64,000 nt of DNA from Mycobacterium sp. E3251 (GTDB lineage: Bacteria; Actinomycetota; Actinomycetes; Mycobacteriales; Mycobacteriaceae): the NCBI RefSeq assembly GCF_001666835.1, contig NZ_LZJF01000119.1:1-64000 (forward strand). Reading direction: 5' to 3'. Each line of letters opens with the position of its first letter. Position 1 is the stretch's first letter. Below, piece by piece: positions 46,451-56,313 of this stretch. A model generated the notes under the pieces. That model was not told where the DNA came from. It made no database searches and was given only the letters and a program-made list of their open reading frames with translations. A program made the position numbers and the translations under genes.

Positions 46451-48743
46451 TGTGGCGCTCCAGCAAGACGACGGGCAGGTCGGCGAACAACTGGGCCGCC
46501 GAGGTCGGCCCGTCCGCGATGGCCCCGGTGAGTGCGTCCTTCCACGTCCCTTCGGGCAGCGGCAGCACCGTGTTGCCCCAGCCCGTTTCGGTCAGCCGCA
46601 CGGTCCAGCGGGTGACCGCCACCAGGACGTCCTCGCCCCGGCGGAACGCCAGCACGTGCTCGGCGGCGTCGCCGCTGGCCAGCACTGGGATGTAGTTGCC
46701 GCCCAGGAAGGTGTCCGGATGGGAGCGTCGCACCCGAAGCGCCGTCGTGACGACCCGAATCTTGGGATGTTCCAACGCTTTCAGGGCCGCTCGCCGGGCG
46801 GTGTAGTCGACGGCCCTGCGGTTGTCCGGGTCGACGAGGCTGTCGTCCCAGAGTTCGGTGCCCTGGTAGACGTCCGGTATCCCGGGCACGGTCAGCGCCA
46901 GCAGCTTCTGGCCCAGCGCGTCGCTGGCGGCGTGCGGGTTGAGCTGGTTGACCAGTTTGGTCAGCTGGCCGGCCACCGGACCGTCGAACAGGGTGTCCAG
47001 CCACCGGTGCACCGCGGCCTCGAACTCCGCGTCCGGATCGTTCCACGAGGTATGCCAGGCCGCCTCCCGGATGGCCTTCTCGGCGTAGCCGTGCAAGCGG
47101 TCGCGCAGCTCCGGGCTGACCTCGCCACTGACCGGCCAGACGCCGAAGATGTTCTGCCACAGGAATTGGCCGGTCGCCGGATCGGGGGACGGCGCGTCGG
47201 CCTCCCAGCGGGCGACGAACTCGGCCCACAGCGACGGGACCTGCGACAGCACCCCGATCCGGGCCCGGACATCCTCGCCCCGCTTGGTGTCGTGGGTGGT
47301 CAGCGTCGTCATCGTCTGCGGCCACAGGCGGGCCCGGTCGGCGGAGCTCTGGTGGAACTCCGCCGCGCCGACACCGAAACGATGCGGTTCGCCACCCACT
47401 TCGTTGAGCGAAACCAGTCGGGCGTCGCGGTAGAAGTAGCAGTCCTCGCTTGCCTTGGCGGTGACGGCGCCGCAGAGCTGTTGCAGGCGGGTGACCGGTT
47501 CCCCGCCGTGGGCCAGCGCTGCGACGAGCACCTGCAGCGCGGGTGCCAATTCCGGTGCCTGCGACTGGGTTTCGGCCAGCGCCGTGGGCATGATCGCCGA
47601 CAGGCTCGGGTAGTCGCAGCGGTAGACGCCGATATGGGTGAGCAGCGCGGCGATCGCTTCGGGCAGTTGCGGATGATCGGCTCCGGCCGCCGCCACGATG
47701 CTGCGGCGCAGCCTTCGCAGCTCGCTTGCCAGCGTGTCGGTGGCCGCGCGGACCTTGAGTTCCGCCAACATCTGCGGCGCCGCCCCGTAGTCCAACCCCG
47801 CCGACTCGACCAGCTCGGTCAGGGCCGGGGCGCCATTCGGGTCGATGAAGACGCCGCCGATCTCCCGCAGCACGTCGTAGCCGGTGGTGCCGCCGATCGG
47901 CAGAGTGGGTTCCAGCGCCTCGTCGACCGCGAGGATCTTCTCGATCACGATCCACGTCCGCGGTCCAACCGATTCGCGCAGCCACGCCAAATAGCCGCAG
48001 GGGTCCGATAATCCGTCGGGGTGGTCGATGCGCAGGCCGTCGACGAGTCCCTCGGCGGCCCACCGGGCCACCTCGGCGTGGGTGGCGTCGAACACGGCCC
48101 GGTCTTCCTGGCGCAGCCCGGCCAACGAGGTGATCGAGAAGAAACGCCGGTAGCCGCAGACGCCGTTGCGCCAGCCCACCAGCCGGTAATGCTGGCGGTC
48201 GTGCACCTCGGGCCCGGTGCCCTCGCCGGTACCGGGCGCGACGGGCAGCGCCAGGTCACCCAACCGGAGCAGGTCCCCGTCGACCTTGAGGTCGGCCGCG
48301 TCGTCGTCGGAACCCAGGATGGGCAGCACGATCCGGCCGTCCTCGTCGAGGTCCCAGTCGATGTCGAAATACGTTGCGTAGTCCGAGGAACGGCCGTGCC
48401 GCAGGACGTCCCACCACCACGCGTTCTGTTGGGGCTGGTCGATTCCCACGTGATTGGGCACGATGTCGACGATCAGGCCGAGGCCGCGCTCTCGCGCCGC
48501 CGCGGACAGCCGCGCCAGCCCGTCGCGCCCGCCGAGTTCGGGGGAGACCGTGGTCGGGTCGGTGACGTCGTAGCCGTGGTTCGACCCGGTGGCCGCGGTC
48601 ATGATCGGCGACAGGTAGAGGTGCGAAACCCCGAGTTCGTCCAGGTAGTCCAGTAGGTTTTCCGCGTCGGCGAAGGTGAACGCGAACCCGCTGGCCTCAC
48701 CACGCAGCTGCAGCCGGTAAGTCGAGAGAATAGGAAAGGCCAT
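46443..48743 (-). CDS. treY: Malto-oligosyltrehalose synthase
   Basis: Intramolecular transglucosylase converting the reducing end of a maltodextrin into an alpha-1,1 trehalose linkage. In 766 residues, the GH13 motifs are DIVPNHVGID, GLRIDHPDGLSDP (nucleophile Asp near residue 239), IVIEKIL (Glu near 266) and TTHDTKRGEDVRARI. The N-terminus STYRLQLRGEASGFAFTFADA and SPIMTAATGSNHGYDVTDP are hallmarks of TreY. ATG 48743 with AGGAAAGG; only 3 bp from treX. Confidence 0.95.
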   Translation of the reverse strand: MAFPILSTYRLQLRGEASGFAFTFADAENLLDYLDELGVSHLYLSPIMTAATGSNHGYDVTDPTTVSPELGGRDGLARLSAAARERGLGLIVDIVPNHVGIDQPQQNAWWWDVLRHGRSSDYATYFDIDWDLDEDGRIVLPILGSDDDAADLKVDGDLLRLGDLALPVAPGTGEGTGPEVHDRQHYRLVGWRNGVCGYRRFFSITSLAGLRQEDRAVFDATHAEVARWAAEGLVDGLRIDHPDGLSDPCGYLAWLRESVGPRTWIVIEKILAVDEALEPTLPIGGTTGYDVLREIGGVFIDPNGAPALTELVESAGLDYGAAPQMLAELKVRAATDTLASELRRLRRSIVAAAGADHPQLPEAIAALLTHIGVYRCDYPSLSAIMPTALAETQSQAPELAPALQVLVAALAHGGEPVTRLQQLCGAVTAKASEDCYFYRDARLVSLNEVGGEPHRFGVGAAEFHQSSADRARLWPQTMTTLTTHDTKRGEDVRARIGVLSQVPSLWAEFVARWEADAPSPDPATGQFLWQNIFGVWPVSGEVSPELRDRLHGYAEKAIREAAWHTSWNDPDAEFEAAVHRWLDTLFDGPVAGQLTKLVNQLNPHAASDALGQKLLALTVPGIPDVYQGTELWDDSLVDPDNRRAVDYTARRAALKALEHPKIRVVTTALRVRRSHPDTFLGGNYIPVLASGDAAEHVLAFRRGEDVLVAVTRWTVRLTETGWGNTVLPLPEGTWKDALTGAIADGPTSAAQLFADLPVVLLERHND

Positions 48744-48746
48744 GCG

Positions 48747-50945
48747 TCACATGGTCTTACGTAATACCAGAAGCGAACGTCCGGGCAGCGAGACTTTCTC
48801 CTCGGCATGCACCAGCTGGTCGGCGTCACCCGACGGATGGTTGGTGTCCAGTTCCACGGTCCACTCCTGGGCATAGTCGTCGTTCGGCATCACGAACTCC
48901 ACGGGTTCGTCGCCGGCGTTGAAGCACAACAGGAATGAGTCATCGACGACTCGTTCGCCGCGTGCGTTGGGTGCGGTGATGGCCTCGCCGTTGAGGAACA
49001 CCGCCACACATTTGTGAATGCTCTCGCCCCAGTCCTCATGCGTCATCTCGCGGCTGCTCGGATTCAGCCAGGCGATATCGCGGACCTCCTCGCCGCTTCG
49101 GATCGGCTCGCCCTCGAAGAACCGGCGGCGGCGGAATACCGGATGGTTCTTGCGCAGCGTGGTCACCTTGCGTGCGAACGCCAGCAGGTCCGAATTCTTG
49201 TCGACCAATGACCAATCCATCCAAGACAATTCGGAGTCCTGGCAGTACACGTTGTTGTTGCCGTTCTGGGTGCGGCCCAGCTCGTCGCCGTGCGCGATCA
49301 TCGGCGTGCCCTGGCTGAGCATCAGCGTCGCCCAGAAGTTGCGCATCTGGCGGCAGCGCAGCGCCGTGATGTCCGGGTCGTCGGTGGGTCCCTCGACGCC
49401 GCAGTTCCACGAGCGGTTGTGGCTTTCGCCGTCGCGGTTGTCTTCGCCGTTGGCCAGGTTGTGCTTTTCGTTGTAGGACACCAGGTCGTTGAGCGTGAAC
49501 CCGTCGTGGGCGGTGACGAAGTTGATGCTGGCGCTGGGGCGCCGGCCGGTCGCCTCATACAGGTCCGACGACCCGGTCAGCCGGGACGCGAACTCGCCAA
49601 GGGTTGCGGGCTCGCCCCGCCAGTAGTCACGCACAGTATCGCGATACTTCCCGTTCCACTCCGTCCACAAACCCGGGAAATTTCCCACCTGATAGCCGCC
49701 CTCGCCGACGTCCCACGGTTCGGCGATCAATTTGACCTGGCTGACGATCGGATCCTGCTGCACCAAATCGAAGAACGCGCTCAATCGGTCGACGTCATGC
49801 AGCTCGCGTGCGAGTGTGGCGGCCAGATCGAAGCGGAAGCCGTCGACGTGCATCTCGGTCACCCAGTAGCGCAGCGAATCCATGATCAGTTGCAATACGT
49901 GCGGGTGGCGCGGGTTGAGGCTGTTGCCGGTGCCGGTGTAGTCCTTGTACAACCGCAGGTCCGTGTCCATCAGCCGGTAATACGCCGCGTTGTCGATGCC
50001 ACGGAAGTTGATGGTCGGCCCCAGGTGGTTGCCCTCGGCGGTGTGGTTGTACACCACGTCGAGGATGACCTCGATGCCCGCTTCGTGGAAGCTGCGCACC
50101 ATGGACTTGAACTCCGCGACGCTGGAGTTGCGGTTGGACGCGTACTGGTTGTGCGGCGCGAAATACCCGAAAGTGTTGTAGCCCCAGTAATTTCGCAATC
50201 CCATGTCCAGCAGCCGCGAGTCGTGCATGAACTGGTGCACCGGCATGAGCTCGAGCGCGGTGACGTTGAGCGACTTGAGGTGATCGATCACGGCGGGGTG
50301 GGCCAGGCCGGCGTAGGTGCCGCGGAGTTCCTCGGGGATGCCCGGGTGGGTCTGCGTCATCCCCTTCACGTGGGCCTCGTAGATCACCGTTTCGTGGTAG
50401 GGGGTGAGCGGCGCGCGGTCGGAACCCCAGTCGAAGAAGGGGTTGCTCACCACGCTGGTCATGGTGTGGCCCAGCGAGTCGACCATCGGGGGAGTCCCCG
50501 GGTCGGCGTTGTCGGCATTGGGGTCGTCGAGGTGGACCGCGTTCAGGTCGTAGGAGAACAGCGCCTGCCCGAAGGTGAAGTCGCCGTGGAAGGCCTTGCC
50601 GTACGGGTCGAGCAGCAGCTTGCTCGGGTCGCACCGGTGGCCGGCCGACGGGTCGAAGGGCCCGTACACCCGGAAGCCGTAGCGCTGGCCGGGGGTGATG
50701 TTCGGCAGGTAGGCATGCCAGACGAAGCTGTCAACCTCATCGAGGGGGATCCGCGACTCCGCTCCGGCGTGGTCGATCAGACACAACTCGACCCGCTCGG
50801 CTACCTCGGAGAACAACGAGAAGTTGGTCCCCGCGCCGTCATAGGAAGCTCCGAGCGGATAGGGGGTCCCCGGCCACACGGTGGCCAGTTTCGGCTGTTG
50901 GTTACCAGTAACGCCTGTTTCTGAAGCGTATTTGTCGGTCGGCAC
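48747..50945 (-). CDS. treX: Glycogen debranching enzyme (maltodextrin glucohydrolase TreX)
   Basis: Debranches glycogen at alpha-1,6 bonds to feed TreY. The 732 residues begin with a CBM48 domain (YPLGASYDGAGTNFSLFSEVAERVELCL) and continue with the GH13_11 catalytic domain: VILDVVYNHTAEGNHLGPTINFRG, DGFRFDLAATLA (nucleophile Asp near residue 376), LIAEPWDVG and FVTAHDGFTLNDL. GTG 50945 is the probable start. The gene is 39 bp behind the acyltransferase gene on the same strand and could be read from the same transcript. Confidence 0.95.
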   Translation of the reverse strand: MPTDKYASETGVTGNQQPKLATVWPGTPYPLGASYDGAGTNFSLFSEVAERVELCLIDHAGAESRIPLDEVDSFVWHAYLPNITPGQRYGFRVYGPFDPSAGHRCDPSKLLLDPYGKAFHGDFTFGQALFSYDLNAVHLDDPNADNADPGTPPMVDSLGHTMTSVVSNPFFDWGSDRAPLTPYHETVIYEAHVKGMTQTHPGIPEELRGTYAGLAHPAVIDHLKSLNVTALELMPVHQFMHDSRLLDMGLRNYWGYNTFGYFAPHNQYASNRNSSVAEFKSMVRSFHEAGIEVILDVVYNHTAEGNHLGPTINFRGIDNAAYYRLMDTDLRLYKDYTGTGNSLNPRHPHVLQLIMDSLRYWVTEMHVDGFRFDLAATLARELHDVDRLSAFFDLVQQDPIVSQVKLIAEPWDVGEGGYQVGNFPGLWTEWNGKYRDTVRDYWRGEPATLGEFASRLTGSSDLYEATGRRPSASINFVTAHDGFTLNDLVSYNEKHNLANGEDNRDGESHNRSWNCGVEGPTDDPDITALRCRQMRNFWATLMLSQGTPMIAHGDELGRTQNGNNNVYCQDSELSWMDWSLVDKNSDLLAFARKVTTLRKNHPVFRRRRFFEGEPIRSGEEVRDIAWLNPSSREMTHEDWGESIHKCVAVFLNGEAITAPNARGERVVDDSFLLCFNAGDEPVEFVMPNDDYAQEWTVELDTNHPSGDADQLVHAEEKVSLPGRSLLVLRKTM

Positions 50946-50984
50946 CTTAATGACCTTATCCGCGCTCGGCGGCGCGGGGGCGCG

Positions 50985-53141
50985 TCACCACCAACCGGTG
51001 TTGGCCGCGATCTGGCGGCCCAATTCCCCTGTCATGGTTCGCACGTAAGTGGGGGTGAGGTGGTGGGCACCGTGGTAGATCAGCACGTTTCCCTCGACCG
51101 GGCGGCACACGTCGGCACGGCAGATCGCGTCGGACATGTCGAGCACCTTCAGCAGCGGGAACTGGGTGACGAAGTCGAGGGTCTGGTTACGGTCGGACAA
51201 AACGTCGGAACGTTTGATCGCACACGCCTGGGGGCTGCCGCCCTTTTTGGCGAGGCAATCCGCCGGGTCGAACGGCTGGCCGTTCTTCACCAACCATGGG
51301 GTGTCCCGCATGCCGAGGATCGGAATGTTGTTGTCGGAGAACCTCTGCCAGATCCCGATGTAGGTCGCCGGCATCACGTCGCCGGGCTTGATGTTCCACG
51401 GCCGGGTGGTCGTGGTGAACACGTAGTCGGGATGGTCGGCGATCACCTTGGCCATCGTCTGTTCCACCCACTCCCGGCACTGCGGGTAGGCGGCGTTGTT
51501 GCCCATGATCAACGGGACTTCCTCGGTGGACAACGGGCAGCCCATCTTGAGATAGGTCACCACCTTGAAGTGGTGCATCTGGCCGAGCAGGCTCAGCGCG
51601 GGCAGCCAGTGTTCGGCGTGGGACCCACCCGCGAGCGCGATGGTGCGGTCGGCGGCCACGTCGCCGTAGGTGCAAACGACCACGGCCGGGTTGACGAAGT
51701 CGCTGATGCAACCGTCGCGGGTGGAGGACGGCAGGTCTTCCTTGACCTCCAGCACGCTGGGCCGCATCGGCAACGCGGGCACCCGCACGCGCTCGGTCAG
51801 GGCGCGCGCCCCCGGATAGTCCTGCGGGTTGAGCACGCTGAGCTCCTTGCCCGCGGCGCGCAGGACCGTGACGTGCTGGCGCCACGTGAACGACGTCGCG
51901 GTCAGCGTCACGCCGAGCAGCACGATCGCGGTTCCCAGCGCCATCGTGGGCCTGGGCAGGCGTGCGAGCCACGGGGGTGTGGGCGCCGGTGATTTCCCGG
52001 AGGCGCGGTAGCGCAGGGGGTCCTCGACGAGCCGGGTGGTCAGGTAGGCGAGCAGGCCCGATACCAGCAGCACGGCCGAGCCTTCGACGGAGTTGGCGTG
52101 CCGGTGCCCGGTGAAGGACAGCCAGAAGATCAGCAGCGGCCAGTGCCACAGGTAGAGCGAATACGCCATCGCGCCCAGCGCGACCAGCGGCCCGGCCGCC
52201 AGCAAACGATTCGGCAGTGGCAGCCGGTCCCTGGCGGCGGGATGACGCTGCAGGTTCGCCCCGGCCAGGATCATCAGCATGGTGGCCCCGACGGGCACCA
52301 GGGCCCATGGGCCGGGAAACTCCTGCACGCCGTCGATCAGGGCACCGCAGGACACGATCGCGGCCAGCGCGACGGTGGCCAAGACCGTCCGCAACCACAT
52401 CGGCCAGCGGATGGCCGGCACCACGGCGCCGACCAGCGCCCCGAGTAACAACTCCCAGGCGCGCGCGAAGCTGTTGTAGTAGGCGGCGGCCTGGTCGTCC
52501 TGATGCGCCACGATCGCGTAGACGAACGACGCCACCGTGAGCGCCGTCAGCAACACCAGGAACAGGGTGCGCAAGTGGGCGCCCAACGGGCGCCGGAAGA
52601 GGTACGCGCAGCCGGCGATCAACAGCAGGAAGCCGACGTAGAACTGGCCCTGCACCGACATGGACCAGATGTGCTGCAGGGGGCTGACGGCCTCGCCGGC
52701 GCGCAGGTAGTCCGACGCGGTGTTGGCCAACTCCCAGTTCTGGTAGTAGCCGAGGCTGGCGAGGCTTTGGTCGGCGAAGGTCTCCCAGCGGGTCTCCGGT
52801 TGCACGAGGATGGTCAGCACCGCACACCCGGCCAGCACCACGACCAGCGCGGGGACCAGGCGGCGGACGAGCCGGATCACCTCGGCAACCGGCGACAGGG
52901 TGACGGCCGGATTCAGTGCCGCGCGAATGACCTTGCCGCCGAAGAAGAATCCGGACAGCGCCAAGAACACATCGACCCCGCCCGAGACGCGGCCGAACCA
53001 GACATGGAACACCGCGACCAGCGCGATCGCGATGCCCCGCAACCCGTCGAGGTCGTAGCGGTAGAACCCCGCATTCCGCGTTCCCGTAGCGGCCGGTTCC
53101 TCGGTCGCGATCGGCAGGGGAGCAGGGGACAGGGTCGACAT
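50985..53141 (-). CDS. Membrane acyltransferase with C-terminal SGNH domain (Rv1565c-like)
   Basis: A 718-residue OafA-type enzyme: about ten transmembrane helices of the acyltransferase-3 domain (YRYDLDGLRGIAIALVAVFHVWF opens it, with the conserved Arg and His), then a periplasmic SGNH-like domain from about residue 440. In that domain, ALAGGSHAEHWLPAL supplies the probable Ser and YHGAHHLTPTY the His. The Asp usually found two residues before that His is not evident, so the esterase-like step may differ. It should O-acylate a cell-envelope glycan or lipid. Follows ripD after a terminator. Confidence 0.88.
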   Translation of the reverse strand: MSTLSPAPLPIATEEPAATGTRNAGFYRYDLDGLRGIAIALVAVFHVWFGRVSGGVDVFLALSGFFFGGKVIRAALNPAVTLSPVAEVIRLVRRLVPALVVVLAGCAVLTILVQPETRWETFADQSLASLGYYQNWELANTASDYLRAGEAVSPLQHIWSMSVQGQFYVGFLLLIAGCAYLFRRPLGAHLRTLFLVLLTALTVASFVYAIVAHQDDQAAAYYNSFARAWELLLGALVGAVVPAIRWPMWLRTVLATVALAAIVSCGALIDGVQEFPGPWALVPVGATMLMILAGANLQRHPAARDRLPLPNRLLAAGPLVALGAMAYSLYLWHWPLLIFWLSFTGHRHANSVEGSAVLLVSGLLAYLTTRLVEDPLRYRASGKSPAPTPPWLARLPRPTMALGTAIVLLGVTLTATSFTWRQHVTVLRAAGKELSVLNPQDYPGARALTERVRVPALPMRPSVLEVKEDLPSSTRDGCISDFVNPAVVVCTYGDVAADRTIALAGGSHAEHWLPALSLLGQMHHFKVVTYLKMGCPLSTEEVPLIMGNNAAYPQCREWVEQTMAKVIADHPDYVFTTTTRPWNIKPGDVMPATYIGIWQRFSDNNIPILGMRDTPWLVKNGQPFDPADCLAKKGGSPQACAIKRSDVLSDRNQTLDFVTQFPLLKVLDMSDAICRADVCRPVEGNVLIYHGAHHLTPTYVRTMTGELGRQIAANTGWW

Positions 53142-53164
53142 GATCGACCGCTAATTTACCGAAA

Positions 53165-53200
53165 ACCGCCACCCGCTCCCGTTTAGGAGCAGGTGGCGGT
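53165..53200 (-). terminator. Intrinsic terminator of ripD
   Basis: ACCGCCACC-C-GCTCC (53165-53179) pairs with GGAGC-A-GGTGGCGGT (53186-53200): 14 base pairs with one mismatch and a short loop. On the minus strand the stem is followed by TTTTCGG. It lies 30 bp behind the ripD stop and just before the acyltransferase gene. Confidence 0.8.
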
Positions 53201-53229
53201 GTCCGACAGGTCCCGAAGCGCCCGGAAAA

Positions 53230-54162
53230 CTACCGGGCGGTGCCGGGGGCCGCGGGCAGGAACGGTGATTGCTGGGGTGGCAACAGCTGCACCGGGGCCT
53301 GCTGCGGCGGAATCAGCTGCGTCGGCAGCTGCGGAAGCGGGGCCTGCGGGGCCCGTTGCGCCGGGAGTTGCTGCAGCGGTGCTTGCTGGACGGGGGCTAG
53401 CGCGGACTGCTGCTGCAGCGGCGCTTGCTGCACCGGTGCCGGTTGCACGGGCGCCGGTTGCACCGGTGCCGGCTGGGCCGGGGCCTGCGGCAGCGGCGCC
53501 TGCTGTTGGGCGGGCACTTGCTGCACCGGCGCTTGCTGCAATGGCACTTGCTGCACCGGCGCTTGCTGCGCGGGCAGTTGCTGCAGCGGGGGCTGCTGCA
53601 GCGGGGCCTGCTGCGCCGGCGTCTGCGTCGGCACCTGCTGCGGCAGTTGCTGGGCCGGTGCCGGCTGGACCCCGAGGACCCGGACCAGGTACGGAGCCAT
53701 GCCGTTGGCGCGCACCGGCGAAACCTGGACGACGTCGCCCACTTCGAGCATCTGGTTGTTCCCCAGGTACATCGCGACGCTCTGCGTGCCTTCCGGCCCG
53801 TAGAAGATCAGGTCACCCTTTTGCGCCTGTTGCGGCAGCACCTTCTGACCGACCTTGTACATCGCCCCGGACGAACGCGGCAGCTTGATGCCCGCGCCGG
53901 CGTAGGCGTACTGCATCAGGCCCGAGGCGTCGAAGCCGACGGTGTTGATACCGGAACCGGTGCCGCGGGTGGGACCGTTGATGCCCCCGCCGGCCCAGGA
54001 AAACGGCACGCCGCGCTGCGACAGCCCGCGCGCGATCACCACGTCGGTCGCCTGCTGGTAGTCCATCGGCCGGATACCCGGGTCGGCGGATGCGACCGCG
54101 GGGGCGACCAGCGGGGCCGCCAGCATCGCCAGACCGATCGCGAAGGCGTAGATGCGTTTCAT
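53230..54162 (-). CDS. ripD: RipD, non-catalytic NlpC/P60 cell-wall protein with long Gln/Pro tail
   Basis: Secreted peptidoglycan-binding protein. A signal peptide (MKRIYAFAIGLAMLAAPLVA..., cleaved near ASA, residue 26) is followed by an NlpC/P60 domain, residues 35-160. The catalytic Cys is replaced by Ala (VGFDASGLMQYAYAG) and the His position reads SVAMYLG, so the fold should bind but not cut, as reported for M. tuberculosis RipD. The remaining 140 residues are Gln/Pro/Ala repeats (QQAPVQQVPLQQAP), longer than in tuberculosis (230 aa in total). ATG 54162. A strong terminator follows. Confidence 0.92.
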   Translation of the reverse strand: MKRIYAFAIGLAMLAAPLVAPAVASADPGIRPMDYQQATDVVIARGLSQRGVPFSWAGGGINGPTRGTGSGINTVGFDASGLMQYAYAGAGIKLPRSSGAMYKVGQKVLPQQAQKGDLIFYGPEGTQSVAMYLGNNQMLEVGDVVQVSPVRANGMAPYLVRVLGVQPAPAQQLPQQVPTQTPAQQAPLQQPPLQQLPAQQAPVQQVPLQQAPVQQVPAQQQAPLPQAPAQPAPVQPAPVQPAPVQQAPLQQQSALAPVQQAPLQQLPAQRAPQAPLPQLPTQLIPPQQAPVQLLPPQQSPFLPAAPGTAR

Positions 54163-54487
54163 TGTTCTTGGCCTCTCAGGCGCTCAGTGGCCTCCGCGCG
54201 GTGACTTCACGCGTCCGCCGCCGATCCATGCCCTGGGCGAGGACCCCCACGTTGGGGCCGGCGCCGCTGCATGACACTTGCGGATGTGACACCGGGCACG
54301 ACGCCCCTGTTTTCACATCAGTCACTGAAACCACTCTGACAACAGAAGGTGGTAGCCGCCAGGCTCCGGCGGGATTTTTTGTCGTACCGTGACCGGACGG
54401 TGACTGCGCGACACGAATCCCGTATGCGCAGTTGTGATTTCGGTCTCAGTCGGACCCATGGGTGGACCAACCGCTGCGGCGGTTGGC
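54163..54487. other. 325-bp leader region of ripD
   Basis: No gene is visible. On the minus strand it contains the direct repeat GTCAC-N6-GTCAC (54389-54404), about 230 bp before the ripD start, resembling MtrA response-regulator sites of cell-wall hydrolase genes. A short GC hairpin, CGCCGGAGCCTGGCGG, lies just downstream of it. The long untranslated leader is common for mycobacterial NlpC/P60 genes; no known riboswitch core was recognised. Confidence 0.4.
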
Positions 54488-54940
54488 CTAGAGCCAATAG
54501 CGTTCGCTGAAGGTGGTCAGCAGGGAGCCGACGACCGAGCTGACCATGACCAGCGTGAGGGCCAGAACCGGCCAGAAGGACATGTACCAGCCCTTCAGCA
54601 TGGAAACGAGGGGGCCGACGACCGCGGCGGCGATCGCCGCGCCGATGCCACCCCACACCACCGGGCGGATGTAGTAGTCGATCCCGAAGGGCACCGGCCC
54701 GCAGGTCTCGTCCGCGCACACGTGCTCGAGGAAGCCGAACAGGCGGTCCGGCCACGTCGTCGCGGTGGCCAGGATGACGAGCACCGCCAACAGCGCGATC
54801 GTGGAAACGACGTCCCACGGGGCCAGCCGCACGCGAATGACCCGCGGCGCTTCGTCGTCGTAATCGACCACCGGGGAATTGGTTTTCGCGGTCTCGGACG
54901 CGCCCGCGGCGGGTTTGCCGGGCGAATGCGGCGTAGCCAT
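54488..54940 (-). CDS. Membrane protein (Rv1567c-like)
   Basis: A 150-residue integral membrane protein. The N-terminal 40 residues are acidic and Pro/Ala-rich. The hydrophobic segments are [43 protein letters not shown] and [24 protein letters not shown] Cys pair ([12 protein letters not shown]) sits in the outer loop and could form a disulfide. ATG 54940 is divergent from bioA with 62 bp between. Function unknown. Confidence 0.7.
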   Translation of the reverse strand: MATPHSPGKPAAGASETAKTNSPVVDYDDEAPRVIRVRLAPWDVVSTIALLAVLVILATATTWPDRLFGFLEHVCADETCGPVPFGIDYYIRPVVWGGIGAAIAAAVVGPLVSMLKGWYMSFWPVLALTLVMVSSVVGSLLTTFSERYWL

Positions 54941-55002
54941 CGGATCCCATGCTCCCCGATGGGCGGACTTTGTGCGACTCGGCTGCTTTACCCTCGATCA
55001 CT

Positions 55003-56307
55003 ATGCCTGCGGCGACGGCCGGGTTGACGCCCGAGCAGATCAGCGCGATCGACGCCGCGCATCTGTGGCACCCGTACAGCACGATCGGCGGCGAAGCCGT
55101 CGCGCCGGTGGTGGCCGTCGCGGCCCGCGGCGCCTGGCTGACCCTGATCCGCGACGGCCGGCCGATCCAGGCGCTCGACGCGATGAGCTCCTGGTGGACC
55201 GCGATCCACGGGCACGGCCATCCCGTGCTGGACGAGGCGCTGACCAGGCAGTTGGGTGTGATGAACCATGTCATGTTCGGCGGGCTCACCCACGAACCGG
55301 CCGCCCGGCTGGCGCAGCTGCTGGTGGACATCACCCCGGCGGGGCTGGACACCGTTTTCTTCAGCGACTCGGGCTCGGTGTCGGTCGAGGTAGCGGTCAA
55401 GATGGCGCTGCAGTACTGGCGCAGCCGCGGCCGGCCCGGCAAGCACCGGCTGATGACGTGGCGGGGCGGCTACCACGGGGACACCTTCACGCCGATGAGC
55501 GTCTGCGACCCCGACGGCGGCATGCACTCGCTGTGGACCGACATCCTGGCCCGCCAGGTGTTCGCGCCGCAGGTGCCGCGCGACTACGACCCCGGTTACA
55601 GCGCGGCGTTCGAGCAGCAACTCAGCAGGCAGGCCGGTGAACTGGCGGCCGTCATCGTCGAGCCGGTGGTGCAGGGTGCGGGCGGGATGCGCTTCCACGA
55701 CCCCCGCTACCTGCGCGACCTGCGCGAGGCGTGCCGGCGGCACGACGTGCTGCTGATCTTCGACGAGATCGCCACCGGCTTCGGCCGCACGGGCGAGCTG
55801 TTCGCGGCCGACCACGCGGGGGTGAGCCCCGACATCATGTGCGTCGGCAAGGCGATGACCGGCGGATACCTCAGCATGGCCGCCACCCTGTGCACCACCG
55901 AGATCGCGCACACCATCAGCACCGGCGAGGCCGGCGCGCTCATGCACGGCCCCACCTTCATGGCCAATCCGCTGGCCTGCGCGGTGTCGGTGGCCAGCGT
56001 CGAGCTGCTGCTCGGCCAGGACTGGCGCGCGCGGGTCGCCGAGATCTCCGCCGGCCTGACGGCCGGGCTCGAACCCGCCCGGGCGCTGCCCGGCGTGACC
56101 GACGTGCGGGTGCGCGGCGCGATCGGCGTCATCGAATGCGAACGCCCGGTTGACCTGGCCGTCGCCACCCCGGCGGCCATGGATCGCGGCGTCTGGCTGC
56201 GCCCGTTCCGGAACCTCGTCTACGCGATGCCGCCCTACATCTGCTCGGACGGCGAGGTCGCCCAGATCACCTCGGCGATGATCGAGGTCGCGCGCCTCGT
56301 AGGCTGA
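55003..56307 (+). CDS. bioA: Adenosylmethionine-8-amino-7-oxononanoate aminotransferase
   Basis: PLP aminotransferase that makes 7,8-diaminopelargonic acid in biotin synthesis. The 434 residues are collinear with M. tuberculosis BioA (437 aa). [25 protein letters not shown], the Asp-containing [14 protein letters not shown] (near residue 255) and [10 protein letters not shown] (PLP-Lys near 283) are all intact. ATG 55003. First gene of the bioA-bioF-bioD-Rv1571-like operon, 6 bp before bioF. Confidence 0.97.
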   Translation: MPAATAGLTPEQISAIDAAHLWHPYSTIGGEAVAPVVAVAARGAWLTLIRDGRPIQALDAMSSWWTAIHGHGHPVLDEALTRQLGVMNHVMFGGLTHEPAARLAQLLVDITPAGLDTVFFSDSGSVSVEVAVKMALQYWRSRGRPGKHRLMTWRGGYHGDTFTPMSVCDPDGGMHSLWTDILARQVFAPQVPRDYDPGYSAAFEQQLSRQAGELAAVIVEPVVQGAGGMRFHDPRYLRDLREACRRHDVLLIFDEIATGFGRTGELFAADHAGVSPDIMCVGKAMTGGYLSMAATLCTTEIAHTISTGEAGALMHGPTFMANPLACAVSVASVELLLGQDWRARVAEISAGLTAGLEPARALPGVTDVRVRGAIGVIECERPVDLAVATPAAMDRGVWLRPFRNLVYAMPPYICSDGEVAQITSAMIEVARLVG

Positions 56308-56313
56308 AGGCCC

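Noticed and set aside
49290..50924. 544-codon open frame on the plus strand
   Set aside because: It is antisense to treX and shows no domain or ribosome site.
53240..53803. Cys/Gly-rich frame on the plus strand (PE-PGRS-like look)
   Set aside because: It is the complement of the Gln/Pro repeats of ripD; the composition is a by-product of the repeat codons.
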